64,000 nucleotides of DNA from Arcanobacterium pinnipediorum (GCF_023973165.1 NZ_CP099547.1:930001-994000); one strand, 5' to 3'; counted from the stretch's first letter, positions 44,000 to 53,240 are shown. Notes: a model not told the origin generated them from the sequence alone. Numbers and translations: made by a program.

Positions 44000-46078
44000 A
44001 TGAAAGATCTATTCTCGTTGCCTGAATACGCTCAGCAGGATCAATTATTAGATATTGCTCCGGTTCGTGCCACGATAACCTCGAATGTTGCTAATCCGAT
44101 TGCTCGGGTCATTGTCGATGTTCCCCATGCGCATATGGGGTCCTTGTTTGACTACGAAGTGCCTGAGAAGTTTGCTGATGTCCCTGTTGGCGCACGAGTC
44201 ATGGTTGATCTGGGCTCGCAACGAGTACAAGGTTTTATCGCCGAGCGCGTCAAATCTACTCAATTTCACGCTACGTTGCGCCCAATTGCGCGCGTTGTCT
44301 CCGCACTACCGGTACTCGATGAACATATCTACCGGCTTGCTCATGTTATAGCGCGCCGGCAAAGTTCAACTGTGGCAAGTTCGCTTCGGTTAGCTATCCC
44401 GCAGCGGCATGCGCGTGCCGAGGAAGAATTCCTTGATTCTGTGGTGGCGGGTAGCTCGCAGATAGCACCTGTGGATGTGAGCAATTGGGAACCATATAGT
44501 GGCGGGACACAGCTCGTTGAACAGCTAGGCAGCGGGAATAACCCACGATCTTTGGTGCAAGTGCGCAGTGTCGATTCAGTATTGTCACTTGCGATCGACT
44601 TAATCCACGCAACTATTCATAGCGGACGTAGCGTCATCCTCTGTGTTCCAACCGCCCGTCAAGCCCAGCAATTTTCTGCGGCAATTACGAAGCGGCTAGG
44701 CCTACATGTGGCTACGATGATCTCTGAAAATGCTCCAGATGTTCGTTACAAACAATTCCTCGAGGTCAAATCGGGCAGAACGAAAATCATTGTAGGTACT
44801 CGTAATGCGGCGTGGGCTCCTGCTCAAAAACTTGGTTTACTCTTACTTATTGATGATCACCATAAAGCCTTTATCGAACCGCATAACCCCTATATCCATA
44901 CGCGTGACCTTCTTCTTGAGCGTAGTAACGTTCAAGATTGTGGATTTGTGTGCTTAAACTATGGTCCCAGTGTTGAGCTGGCGTATCAGACCCAAAATAC
45001 GATGAGCGCAGTCCTGCCAGCTCATCGCCGTGATAGACATGGAGTACCACAGGTTCTAACTGCTGCATCGTTGGCATACGAAGGCGAGACGTGGTCGCGG
45101 ATGCCTTCTGCGGTATTTACCGTCATTCGCTCTGGTTTAGAGCGTGGTGATGTGCTTGTTGTTGTCCCGCGAACTGGCTATATTCCGGTAGTGGCTTGTG
45201 CCCGATGTAGAGAGATCGCCACCTGCCCGCTATGTGATGGCAGGATTGGTTTATTAGGTCCAGATAAAGATCCGCAGTGCTCTCGATGCGGCAGCGTGAT
45301 CCACGATTTTACGTGTAGACACTGTCACGGTCACAAACTCAAGCCAGTGCGCATCGGTTCACACCGTACAGCCCAAGAAATAGGGCGGGCATTTCGCGAT
45401 GTTCCAATACATATCGTTGGAACGCGAAACGAGCTCGCACCATCGAGCCAGGACAACGGCATTGTTATTGCCACCCCTGGCCAAATCCCGCACCGTGCAA
45501 AACGCTTTGCTGCTGCGGTTATTCTTGATGCTGGCTATCTGTTACGCTCAGAAAATCTCGATACCGATGTTTTCTTCTTACGATCCTTGGCACATATTTG
45601 TGTCACGGTATCTGCCCAAAGCCAAGGAGGTCAGGTCCTTGTTGTTGGTGATATACCGGCATCCTTGACTCTTGTTCTTAAACATTGGGATATGTATGGT
45701 TGGTCGTGTAAGGCTTTGGCGGAACGGCAAGAACTGGGATTGCCACCGCACTATGTCTGGAGGAAAATATCTGGATCGATGAACTCGTTGCGTCATTATT
45801 TAGCGGTTCTGCAATCATTAGTACGCCAGGCAAATCTTAAAACTGTCAATAACTCAACCGTCTCGCTTTTAAGTGCCGGAGTAAGCGAATTGATACCTGG
45901 GATGCGTGTTATCGGTCCACTCCATCATGGCGAGCACAACGACCAAGATCACCACATGTTCTTATCCTTCCCGCAATCGCAACGCACCGAGATCACCGAT
46001 CTTATCTCCCGGGCCCAGCATATCTTCTCGGTGCAACGTATGGGAAAATTAACCATCACAATGGACACAACTATTTAA
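44000..46078 (+). CDS. priA: Primosomal protein N' (PriA), helicase motifs degraded
   Basis: The N-terminal DNA-binding domain (RVIVDVPHAHMGSLFDYEVP) and the zinc region near residues 400-445 (CARC, CPLC, CSRC and CRHC, eight cysteines) are preserved. The Walker A site is absent: the segment is SVILCVPTARQAQQF without a GxGKT loop, and the DEEH box reads IDDHHKAF. Actinobacterial PriA proteins are known to lack helicase motifs, so a structural role in replication restart is likely. Length is 692 residues. ATG has a weak GATGGAA upstream. Confidence 0.9.
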   Translation: MKDLFSLPEYAQQDQLLDIAPVRATITSNVANPIARVIVDVPHAHMGSLFDYEVPEKFADVPVGARVMVDLGSQRVQGFIAERVKSTQFHATLRPIARVVSALPVLDEHIYRLAHVIARRQSSTVASSLRLAIPQRHARAEEEFLDSVVAGSSQIAPVDVSNWEPYSGGTQLVEQLGSGNNPRSLVQVRSVDSVLSLAIDLIHATIHSGRSVILCVPTARQAQQFSAAITKRLGLHVATMISENAPDVRYKQFLEVKSGRTKIIVGTRNAAWAPAQKLGLLLLIDDHHKAFIEPHNPYIHTRDLLLERSNVQDCGFVCLNYGPSVELAYQTQNTMSAVLPAHRRDRHGVPQVLTAASLAYEGETWSRMPSAVFTVIRSGLERGDVLVVVPRTGYIPVVACARCREIATCPLCDGRIGLLGPDKDPQCSRCGSVIHDFTCRHCHGHKLKPVRIGSHRTAQEIGRAFRDVPIHIVGTRNELAPSSQDNGIVIATPGQIPHRAKRFAAAVILDAGYLLRSENLDTDVFFLRSLAHICVTVSAQSQGGQVLVVGDIPASLTLVLKHWDMYGWSCKALAERQELGLPPHYVWRKISGSMNSLRHYLAVLQSLVRQANLKTVNNSTVSLLSAGVSELIPGMRVIGPLHHGEHNDQDHHMFLSFPQSQRTEITDLISRAQHIFSVQRMGKLTITMDTTI

Positions 46079-46106
46079 TATCCTCAAGTCAGATCAAAAA
46101 GAAAGA

Positions 46107-46112
46107 TAAACT
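46107..46112 (+). promoter_or_regulatory. -10 box for a leaderless fmt transcript
   Basis: TAAACT ends 6 bases before the fmt GTG, the same layout as at rarA. No standard -35 was seen. The predicted start coincides with the G of GTG. Confidence 0.5.
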
Positions 46113-46118
46113 GTTAGC

Positions 46119-47045
46119 GTGCGTATAATTTTTGCTGGTAGTCCAGCTACAGCTATTCCTTCGCTGGATCGTCTTATCCAAGATCACGAGGTGATCGCGG
46201 TTTTAACACGTCCACCTGCTCCGGTTGGTCGCAAGAAGATCCTTACTCCTTCGGCAGTTGATGATGCTGCACGCTCACGCGCAATCCCAGTATTGACGCC
46301 GTCGTCGCTTAGAAATCCAGACGTCGAGCAACAACTCATTGACTTAGCTCCTGATGCGATCGCCGTCGTCGCCTACGGGTTATTGATACCAGAAAATCTC
46401 CTTTCTGTGCCTCGTTATGGTTGGATTAACCTCCACTATTCGTTGTTACCACGGTGGCGTGGCGCAGCTCCGGTTCAATACGCGATTGCTGCCGGAGACC
46501 AAACAACTGGTACTAGTGTTTTTCAAATAGAGACCGGTCTTGATACCGGACCAGTTTTCGACGTCGAAGAAGTAGCGATTGGCCGCCAGACAAGCGGGGA
46601 GTTGCTAACCCAACTTTCCCAATCTGGTGCACACCAACTTGCTCGCGTATTAACTGCTATCGAAGAAGGCAACGCCAACGCTGTACCTCAAGAAGGTGAG
46701 GTGACGGTGGCGCCACAATTATCGGCGAGTGATGCGTACATAGACTTTTCGTGGGATGCGGCCAAGATTGATGCCCATATTCGCGCATACACTCCCCAGC
46801 CTGGTCCGTGGGCCCTTCGTGATGGGCAGCGTGTAAAGCTCGGGCCAGTGACCATCACTGATGTCACTGATATTCCTGCCGGTCACATCGTGATGGGCAA
46901 GAGAGTTCTTGTAGGTAGTGCAACAACTGCTCTTGAACTTTCTACGGTGACCCCAGCTGGTAAGAAAATGATGGCAGCCTCCGATTGGGTGCGTGGCCTG
47001 GGGGCACAAACATTGTCATTTGATGTCGAAGGAGTCCAGCTGTGA
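46119..47045 (+). CDS. fmt: Methionyl-tRNA formyltransferase
   Basis: Fmt formylates initiator Met-tRNA. The formyltransferase domain begins MRIIFAGSPATAIPSL and has PVGRKKILTPSAV and the catalytic HYSLLPRWRGAAPVQYAI, followed by TGTSVFQIETGLDTGPV. The C-terminal domain contacts the tRNA. Length is 308 residues. GTG has no SD. The stop overlaps rsmB (GTGA). Confidence 0.95.
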   Translation: MRIIFAGSPATAIPSLDRLIQDHEVIAVLTRPPAPVGRKKILTPSAVDDAARSRAIPVLTPSSLRNPDVEQQLIDLAPDAIAVVAYGLLIPENLLSVPRYGWINLHYSLLPRWRGAAPVQYAIAAGDQTTGTSVFQIETGLDTGPVFDVEEVAIGRQTSGELLTQLSQSGAHQLARVLTAIEEGNANAVPQEGEVTVAPQLSASDAYIDFSWDAAKIDAHIRAYTPQPGPWALRDGQRVKLGPVTITDVTDIPAGHIVMGKRVLVGSATTALELSTVTPAGKKMMAASDWVRGLGAQTLSFDVEGVQL

Positions 47046-48502
47046 ATTCCCAACGACCTACAAACTGGAAACCAGGTCGAGGTGCCAGTGATAAAGCGCG
47101 ACTAGTCGTTTTTGACGTACTTATGGATGTTGAACGCCAAGGTGCGTATGCAAATCTAGCCTTGCCACGCGAAATCCGCCGTGCACATTTAAATAAACAA
47201 GATGCTGCGTATGCGACAAACCTGTGTTATGGAACGTTGCGTCTACAGGGGCGATGGGATGCGATTATTGCGCACTGTACAAACGGTCGTTCGATCTCGG
47301 ATCTCGATACTGAGGTAAGAGTTTTACTGCGAATGGGAGCTCACCAACTCCTGGAATTTCGTACTCCACCCCATGCTGCAATCAACGAAACAGTAGTTAT
47401 TGCGCGCAATGAATTATCGCAGGGGATTGCCGGCTTAGTTAATGCAGTTTTACGCCGCGTTAGCGAACGTTCGCTTTCGCAATGGCAAGAACAACTCAAA
47501 AGAGATGCTGCAGACAAAGTAAATTCAGTAGCTTTTCTCTCTAGTTGGTTTTCTCATCCACAGTGGATTGTTCGCGCGTTAGATAAAGCGTTGCAGTATC
47601 ATGGCAGAACCCATAAGGATATCTTGAGTGTATTGCGTTCAGATAATGAACCGGCAGCGGTTGCTCTTGCAGCTCGCGGGCTGAGCGTTGCCCAGTTACG
47701 TAACGATATCGAGCGTGGTCACATGCAATCGCGCCCGGGTTATCTCGTTGATGATGCGTTATTGCTCGAAGGAGGCGATCCGCATCGTGTATTCGCAGTT
47801 AAGGATCGACTCGCTGGAGTTCAAGATGAAGGTTCTCAACTTGTTGCTAAAACTTTAGCTGGAGCGCAACTAGAAACTGAAGATGATCTCTGGTTGGATA
47901 TGTGCGCTGGACCAGGTGGAAAAACTGCAACGTTAGCTGGAATTGCGCGTGAGCGCGGAGCACGTATCCATGCTAACGAACTCCATCGCCATCGCTTAGA
48001 ACTAGTTCTTGATTCAGTTCAGCCATGGAGCGATATTGTCGATGTGCGTCACGGCGACGCCCGGGATTTCGGTTCCGAAAATCGCCACGAGATTATTCCG
48101 GCTCATGGTTATGCGCGCGTTCTCATCGATGCTCCGTGCACTGGAATTGGGGCATTACGCCGTCGTCCCGAAGCCCGTTGGCGTAAAGAAGCCGGAGATG
48201 CACTCGATTTGGCTCAGCTCCAAGCACAACTATTGGAAGCTGGCTGGAGTGCATTACGTCCTGGGGGAGTGCTTGCCTATTCCACATGTTCCCCGTATCT
48301 GAGCGAAACCTCAGATATCATTAATGCTTTTGCTCAACAGCATCCCGATGCAATCCGGTTAGATACCCCTGCGATCGCCTCGACGCAATCGCGTATCGCG
48401 CTTCAGGGCGTTAATGGGGAACTTCAACTTTGGCCAGACCTGCATAATTCTGATGCTATGTATCTGGTTTTGATCGCAAAACCATTGTCCACAACAGACT
48501 AA
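47042..48502 (+). CDS. rsmB: 16S rRNA (cytosine-5) methyltransferase RsmB
   Basis: RsmB methylates a cytosine of 16S rRNA. An N-terminal NusB-like domain (residues about 15-150, [20 protein letters not shown]) is followed by a SAM-dependent methyltransferase domain: [11 protein letters not shown] (near 287), catalytic [18 protein letters not shown] (near 364) and [11 protein letters not shown] (near 416). Two conserved cysteines are present, as the mechanism requires. Length is 486 residues. GTG start overlaps the fmt stop by 4 bases. Confidence 0.93.
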   Translation: MNSQRPTNWKPGRGASDKARLVVFDVLMDVERQGAYANLALPREIRRAHLNKQDAAYATNLCYGTLRLQGRWDAIIAHCTNGRSISDLDTEVRVLLRMGAHQLLEFRTPPHAAINETVVIARNELSQGIAGLVNAVLRRVSERSLSQWQEQLKRDAADKVNSVAFLSSWFSHPQWIVRALDKALQYHGRTHKDILSVLRSDNEPAAVALAARGLSVAQLRNDIERGHMQSRPGYLVDDALLLEGGDPHRVFAVKDRLAGVQDEGSQLVAKTLAGAQLETEDDLWLDMCAGPGGKTATLAGIARERGARIHANELHRHRLELVLDSVQPWSDIVDVRHGDARDFGSENRHEIIPAHGYARVLIDAPCTGIGALRRRPEARWRKEAGDALDLAQLQAQLLEAGWSALRPGGVLAYSTCSPYLSETSDIINAFAQQHPDAIRLDTPAIASTQSRIALQGVNGELQLWPDLHNSDAMYLVLIAKPLSTTD

Positions 48503-48515
48503 TACGGAGTATTTC

Positions 48516-49178
48516 ATGGGAATTCGAATTAATCCTTCAATCCTCAACAGCGACTTTTCGAATCTCGAACGTGAGCTCGGTAAAATATCCAATGCTGACT
48601 GGGCGCACGTAGATGTTATGGACAACCATTTCGTGCCTAACCTAACGATGGGCGTTCCCGTCGTTGAAGCTATTTCACGGGTTTCTCCTATTCCCATCGA
48701 CGCTCATCTTATGATTGAAGATCCAGATCGCTGGGCACCATCATTTGTTGAAGCAGGTGCAGCTTCGGTAACGTTCCACGCCGAGGCAGCCCAAGCACCA
48801 CTACGGCTAGCTCGCGAGCTTCGAGCTATGGGAGCTCGCGCTGGATTGGCAGTTAAACCTGCAACCGCAATCGAGCCATATCTTGAGATTCTCAACGAAT
48901 TCGACATGATTTTAATTATGACAGTCGAACCAGGATTTGGCGGGCAGTCATTTATCGATACGATGATGCCCAAAGTTGCGCGTACCCAGCAAGCAGTTCG
49001 CCAGTGGGGCCTTGATGTTTGGATCCAGGTTGACGGCGGTATTTCCCGTTCTACAATCGAGGCGGCTGCGCAAGCTGGAGCAGATACTTTCGTGGCCGGA
49101 TCGGCAGTCTACCGCTCTCCCGATACACACGCTGAAATCGATGCATTGCGCGAGTTAGCTATGCGCCATCAGCACTGA
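48516..49178 (+). CDS. rpe: Ribulose-phosphate 3-epimerase
   Basis: Rpe interconverts ribulose-5-P and xylulose-5-P in the pentose phosphate pathway. The TIM-barrel signatures [48 protein letters not shown] and VDGGISRST contain the metal ligands and catalytic aspartates. Length is 220 residues. ATG has CGGAG 7 bases upstream. Confidence 0.97.
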   Translation: MGIRINPSILNSDFSNLERELGKISNADWAHVDVMDNHFVPNLTMGVPVVEAISRVSPIPIDAHLMIEDPDRWAPSFVEAGAASVTFHAEAAQAPLRLARELRAMGARAGLAVKPATAIEPYLEILNEFDMILIMTVEPGFGGQSFIDTMMPKVARTQQAVRQWGLDVWIQVDGGISRSTIEAAAQAGADTFVAGSAVYRSPDTHAEIDALRELAMRHQH

Positions 49179-49214
49179 GCATAAAACTTTTGGTTCTCGT
49201 TGAAAAACGTGGAA

Positions 49215-49220
49215 TAATGT
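49215..49220 (+). promoter_or_regulatory. Candidate -10 box for the FMN riboswitch transcript
   Basis: TAATGT would start transcription at about 49227, two bases before the first base of the riboswitch P1 stem. This coincidence supports it, although no good -35 is seen (TTGGTT at 49190-49195, 19-base spacer). Confidence 0.45.
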
Positions 49221-49228
49221 GAAATTAG

Positions 49229-49339
49229 TGCTCCGGGGTCAGTGTAAGTCTGAACCGGCGGTTAAAGTCCGCGACCCACGAAAGTGGTTGATTGGGTGAA
49301 ATTCCCAAACCGACGGTTAAAGTCCGGATGGTAGGAGTA
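49229..49339 (+). promoter_or_regulatory. FMN riboswitch (RFN element)
   Basis: The conserved RFN core is present: GGGGTCAGTGTAAGTC, then ACCGGCGGTTAAAGTCCGCG, a variable arm, GGGTGAAATTCCC, and ACCGACGGTTAAAGTCCGGA ending GATGGTAGGAG. The closing P1 stem pairs 49229-49234 with 49334-49339. RFN elements bind FMN and repress riboflavin synthesis or uptake genes. It precedes the ribXY genes. Confidence 0.95.
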
Positions 49340-49340
49340 G

Positions 49341-49391
49341 CTTGGTGGCATCATTGTGCGTGCCCAAGTTTTCCCCGGTGCCTACGGGGAG
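49341..49391 (+). promoter_or_regulatory. Expression platform between riboswitch and ribX
   Basis: Two hairpins follow the aptamer. The first (49341-49368, 8 bp with a 2-base bulge) runs into TTTT and could be a terminator. The second pairs 49371-49377 with 49385-49391 and covers the ribX SD (GGGGAGG at 49386-49392). Control could be by termination, by SD masking, or both. Confidence 0.6.
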
Positions 49392-49397
49392 GACATT

Positions 49398-50150
49398 ATG
49401 CGAAACAGCAGAATTATCGCGCCACTTGTGGTCGCATTCGTGCTCATTCTGCTGTGGTTTATGATCAGTTATCTACAGATCATCAGCCCATTTGCACTTC
49501 CTGATCCCTATAGTGTTTTTGTGCGAATTTTGCGGGGTGTAGGCGAAGGATATTTCATTGCTTCAGCTTGGCAAACTATACGTATCGCTATTATCGGTTC
49601 ACTCATTGCCGCAGTTATCGGAATTCCGGTAGGTTTTGCCATCACACATAATCGAGCACTTAGTGCAGCATTAGAGCCCTACTTGGCAGCTTCCCAAGCA
49701 ATACCTGCCGTAGCTTTTGCTCCACTGCTGGTATTATGGGTCGGCTATGGGACAACGCCTATCGTTATTCTTTGTGTACTGATGGTTATTTTCCCCATTA
49801 TCATTAACACCGCCGTTGGGGTACGTGATGTAGATTCAGATATTCTCGATGCCGCACGTCTTGATGGAGCCTCCGGAATGCGGTTGATGACGAGTATCGA
49901 ACTTCCCTTGGCATCACCGGCCATCCTTGCCGGGATCCGTACCGGTTTTACTTTATCAATCACTGGAGCCGTAGTTGGAGAACTAGTCATTGGCGGACAA
50001 CGTGGATTGGGGATTGAACTTACCACCGCTCAACATCTGAATGATGCTGCTGGAATGTTTGCCACTATAACAATATTGGCACTTTTAGCTATCGCCATGT
50101 ATCTAACATTGCGGGCGTTAGAGATAAAGATATTGACTAAAATTTCATAA
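49398..50150 (+). CDS. ribX: Riboflavin ABC transporter permease RibX
   Basis: A 250-residue membrane protein with about 6 helices and the binding-protein-dependent permease signature (SQAIPAVAFAPLLVLWVGYG and the EAA loop LDAARLDGASGMRLMTSIELPL). ATG 49398 is chosen because GGGGAGG lies 5 bases upstream; the frame is open to 49356. It belongs to the thiamine/nitrate-type permease family. The FMN riboswitch upstream and the NMT1-like binding protein downstream identify it as the RibX type. No ATPase gene is adjacent. Confidence 0.85.
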   Translation: MRNSRIIAPLVVAFVLILLWFMISYLQIISPFALPDPYSVFVRILRGVGEGYFIASAWQTIRIAIIGSLIAAVIGIPVGFAITHNRALSAALEPYLAASQAIPAVAFAPLLVLWVGYGTTPIVILCVLMVIFPIIINTAVGVRDVDSDILDAARLDGASGMRLMTSIELPLASPAILAGIRTGFTLSITGAVVGELVIGGQRGLGIELTTAQHLNDAAGMFATITILALLAIAMYLTLRALEIKILTKIS

Positions 50151-50162
50151 AAAGGAACCACT

Positions 50163-51194
50163 ATGAAAAGAATAATATCCGTGCTCTTAGCTTTCTTCAT
50201 TGCTGTAAGTGCAGCTGGATGCAGTCATCAAAGCACCGCTAAGCCCAGTTCTCAATCGTCGACTACCAGCCAAGACTTCGACAAAATTACGCTAGGACTA
50301 ACCTATATTCCGGACGTGCAATTCGGGCCGATCTATGTTGCTCTCGAAAAGGGGTATTTCCGCGAAGCCGGAGTCGATGTTACTCTTCGCCATCACGGTG
50401 CCCAAGAAGCCCTCTTTGGCGCCCTAGAATCTGGTGCTGAGGATATTGTCTTTGCAGGCGCAACCGAGATGATGCAAGCTCGTTCGCAAGGAATCGACGT
50501 CGTTAATTGGGCTACTTTGTATCAAAACTATCCCGTGACGCTCATAGTACCCAAAAGCGCCGGAGTCAAGACGCCAGCAGATCTCGAAGGGAAGAAAATT
50601 GGTTTACCTGGGCCGTATGGCGAGAATTATTATGCGCTATTAGCAATGCAAGATAGCTATAATCTTGGCCAGAAAGTCACCCCCAGCTACATCGGTTACA
50701 CCCAAGTAGCTGCATTAGTTTCACAGCAGGTCGATGCTATTATCGGCTTTGAAAATAATGACCTTATCGCCATACGAAACGCCGGACTCGACGTCGAACA
50801 AATTCCGCTAGTTAAGGGTGAGATTCCACTCGTTGGGGCTGGCTTGGGATCGTTGAAGACGAACCTGAACCCTAAAGTCTATGCCCGAATCTTGAGTGCA
50901 ATTGAAAAAGGCGTCAAAGACTCCCAAGAAGATCCGCAAGCGGCGATGGATCTTATCGCTAAGCATGTTCCGTCCCTGGCAGATCCTGACCAGCGCGCAC
51001 TAGCCACCGAAGTTTTCCAAGCAACGCTCAAGCTATATTCTGGCAACGCGCAGTTCGGACACCAAGATCCACAGCTTTGGGAGGAGATGTCGATCTTCTT
51101 AGCCAAAGCCGGCATCGTCGACAAAGCCGTACCGCCGCTGAACGTGTTTAGTGCCGAAGTTGTCAAACTCAGCCAAGCAGCAAAACAGCCCTGA
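50163..51194 (+). CDS. ribY: Riboflavin ABC transporter substrate-binding lipoprotein RibY
   Basis: The signal peptide ends in a lipobox, SAAGC, with Cys20 as the lipid anchor. The mature protein is an NMT1/THI5-like binding protein (LGLTYIPDVQFGPIYVALEK, FAGATEMMQARSQG, GLPGPYGENYYALL). In RibY proteins this fold binds riboflavin; the riboswitch supports the same ligand. It follows ribX by 12 bases with AAAGGA upstream of the ATG. Length is 343 residues. It ends 6 bases before the convergent DUF3866 gene. Confidence 0.87.
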   Translation: MKRIISVLLAFFIAVSAAGCSHQSTAKPSSQSSTTSQDFDKITLGLTYIPDVQFGPIYVALEKGYFREAGVDVTLRHHGAQEALFGALESGAEDIVFAGATEMMQARSQGIDVVNWATLYQNYPVTLIVPKSAGVKTPADLEGKKIGLPGPYGENYYALLAMQDSYNLGQKVTPSYIGYTQVAALVSQQVDAIIGFENNDLIAIRNAGLDVEQIPLVKGEIPLVGAGLGSLKTNLNPKVYARILSAIEKGVKDSQEDPQAAMDLIAKHVPSLADPDQRALATEVFQATLKLYSGNAQFGHQDPQLWEEMSIFLAKAGIVDKAVPPLNVFSAEVVKLSQAAKQP

Positions 51195-51200
51195 GGCACG

Positions 51201-52304
51201 TCATACCAGTTGCTGGGCTGCAAACCGTCCCGCAGCTGCAGCTGCGATGAAAGCGGTTACGTCCTGATCTAAACCTCGTCCCATCGTTTTAAGGGGTACC
51301 GGAGATTTCTCTAGCGCACCATAGAGGCCATCAATACGCACGCGGTGAATAATGGGGTAGGTTAGCTTCTCCAGTTCTTCAACCCCAAAAACTAATCTTG
51401 CTTGCCAGCTTTCGCTCACTAACCCGTTGAGGTCAGAGGTGAACTCAGGTACTACAACATCACACACCACCTTAACGACGTCGGACAGGACACGAAGCGA
51501 ATGATGTGAAATACCATAGTGGCGCTCTCGGCTATCGGCATTAGAAAGCCGCAGGCATGCAATCGGTTGGCCGCCTAAGGTGGCTACTGCGTTCAATGTC
51601 TCCCCGCAAGCCAGGCCAGAAAATCCCCACTTGCTCCCGGTCCCTAAATTTCCGGGTCCTTGCGCCACGATAGCAATATCAGCATTCCAGATATGGTGAG
51701 CCGCTAGAAGCGCACTATGCACATTGACGGCCTCGAGCTGGCCACCAAAAGCCTGCCCGCACGTGATAGTTCCCAAGATATGACCGAGTTCAGTTAGCCG
51801 CGTACTGGCCATAGAAAACCAGGCCGGAAGTGCGCCACCATCTGTCATCACATAAGCGATCTTAAGCTCAGGATTTGCCTGGCGAATACCCGCAACGATA
51901 GCTGGAAGCGCTGAGTGAAGATCAGCAACAACAACAGGCATACCAGCAATCGAATCGGCATTGGCAAGAATGTCGTGATATTGAGATTCTTGCTCATCAA
52001 CACCTTGGACCATGAACTGCTGGGGAGTGTAACGTGCTTTGACAATATGCCCTGGCTGTGGGGGAGGATCGGCTGGAAGGTTGTCTGGCGCGACGACGAT
52101 CATCATGTATCCGCCGGTTCCTAAACCACGCTCGAATGCCGAGGCAGACAGGATAACTGTCTCATCGACGTCGAGACGCCCAACAATTGGAACATAACCC
52201 AAGGCACGAACTGTGCGACCATCATCTAAACGAACGTCGTATTCGCACGCCTGCCCCCACTGTTGGCGCAGTGAAATAATTTTACCTTGCCTGTACATCA
52301 TCAT
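51201..52304 (-). CDS. DUF3866 family protein
   Basis: A 367-residue soluble protein of the DUF3866 family, found mainly in actinobacteria, with no known function. Its N-terminal part looks like a beta-rich domain (GRTVRALGYVPIVGRLDVDETV), and the rest is alpha/beta with glycine-rich loops such as AQGPGNLGTGSKWGFSG and ADLHSALPAIVAGIRQ. No catalytic motif is evident. It is divergent from pafB. Three ATG codons stand in a row (52304, 52301, 52298) without an SD. The first is 6 bases after TATGGT and the third is 6 bases after TAAGAT, so either could be a leaderless start. Confidence 0.75.
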   Translation of the reverse strand: MMMYRQGKIISLRQQWGQACEYDVRLDDGRTVRALGYVPIVGRLDVDETVILSASAFERGLGTGGYMMIVVAPDNLPADPPPQPGHIVKARYTPQQFMVQGVDEQESQYHDILANADSIAGMPVVVADLHSALPAIVAGIRQANPELKIAYVMTDGGALPAWFSMASTRLTELGHILGTITCGQAFGGQLEAVNVHSALLAAHHIWNADIAIVAQGPGNLGTGSKWGFSGLACGETLNAVATLGGQPIACLRLSNADSRERHYGISHHSLRVLSDVVKVVCDVVVPEFTSDLNGLVSESWQARLVFGVEELEKLTYPIIHRVRIDGLYGALEKSPVPLKTMGRGLDQDVTAFIAAAAAGRFAAQQLV

Positions 52305-52310
52305 ATCTTA

Positions 52311-52316
52311 ACCATA
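52311..52316 (-). promoter_or_regulatory. -10 box for leaderless DUF3866 transcript
   Basis: On the minus strand TATGGT ends 6 bases before the first ATG. It is 6 bases (GTGCAC) from the opposing -10 box of pafB. Confidence 0.4.
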
Positions 52317-52322
52317 GTGCAC

Positions 52323-52328
52323 TAGAGT
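52323..52328 (+). promoter_or_regulatory. -10 box for leaderless pafB transcript
   Basis: TAGAGT ends 6 bases before the pafB ATG, and pafB has no SD. The box faces away from TATGGT of the DUF3866 gene across a GTGCAC palindrome. Confidence 0.45.
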
Positions 52329-52334
52329 TAGAGT

Positions 52335-53240
52335 ATGCCTACGTCTGCAGAAGAACGTCGTTTTACTCTCCTTACATTGTTGTCACGCCAGCGTGCAACG
52401 ATTGACCAGATTGCACAGTTGCCCGCCTATCGTGGGCATCACGGCATTGCGCAACAGCGCTTGATAGAACGTGATATTCAGATACTGCGTGAATCGGGAA
52501 CGGTCGTGCGGGTTGATAAAGACTATCGTTATAGCGTCGATACTTCTCATCGAATTGCGGTAGACCTTCAAGATTTAGATTTAACAATTCTTCGCCGCCT
52601 TTTAGGTACCAAGCGGCGTAACAACGTCGAAGCATTTGCACAATATGCTGCTACGAAAGCTTTAGGCCAAGGCATCGTCACTGACAAAATGAGTGCGTAC
52701 AAACTAAAAGTCCCCTATGGTGATAGCGTAGTCGATATTGCCCAAGCACTCGGCCAACACACCCAAATTTCGTTCACCTATACCAAACGGGACGAAAACA
52801 TTAACTATATCGTTGAACCGTGGCGGATTGAGGTCCATTTCGGAGCATTTTATATGGTAGCGGCAGTAATCGAACGAGATGGCAGCCCTGTAGCAGGAGA
52901 TGCGCGGACGTTTAAGCTCTCGCGCATCGTTGGGAAAGTGATAATGCTTGACTCACCGGTGACTATCGAGCGAAAAGACAACTTTGATTCAACGCTGTCA
53001 CCTGTTGATATTGAGGTATTTGTTGCAGATCCGGCGATGCCACTAGCCCAGCGCGGCCAGATTATTGCACATCACGATGGCGGTGTGATCGTCAGATTCC
53101 CAGCAGCCGATCGTTGGGATATCGTCGACGATGTTCTCTTTCATGCAGATGCTGCCCGCATTGTTGCGCCGGCGTGGCTTCGCGACGACGTCAACCAACG
53201 AATCGACCATGTACATGAGGTGCTCAATGGGATTTGGTGA
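52335..53240 (+). CDS. pafB: WYL-domain transcriptional regulator, PafB type
   Basis: The 301-residue protein has an N-terminal helical DNA-binding region and a WYL domain near residues 140-200 (ISFTYTKRDENINYIVEPWRIEV, with AFYMVA at the WYL position). PafB and PafC form a heteromeric activator of the LexA-independent DNA-damage response in mycobacteria. Two adjacent WYL genes followed by a HelY-type helicase match the mycobacterial pafBC-helY order. The pafA and tat genes that accompany them there are not in this window. ATG has no SD. Confidence 0.85.
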   Translation: MPTSAEERRFTLLTLLSRQRATIDQIAQLPAYRGHHGIAQQRLIERDIQILRESGTVVRVDKDYRYSVDTSHRIAVDLQDLDLTILRRLLGTKRRNNVEAFAQYAATKALGQGIVTDKMSAYKLKVPYGDSVVDIAQALGQHTQISFTYTKRDENINYIVEPWRIEVHFGAFYMVAAVIERDGSPVAGDARTFKLSRIVGKVIMLDSPVTIERKDNFDSTLSPVDIEVFVADPAMPLAQRGQIIAHHDGGVIVRFPAADRWDIVDDVLFHADAARIVAPAWLRDDVNQRIDHVHEVLNGIW

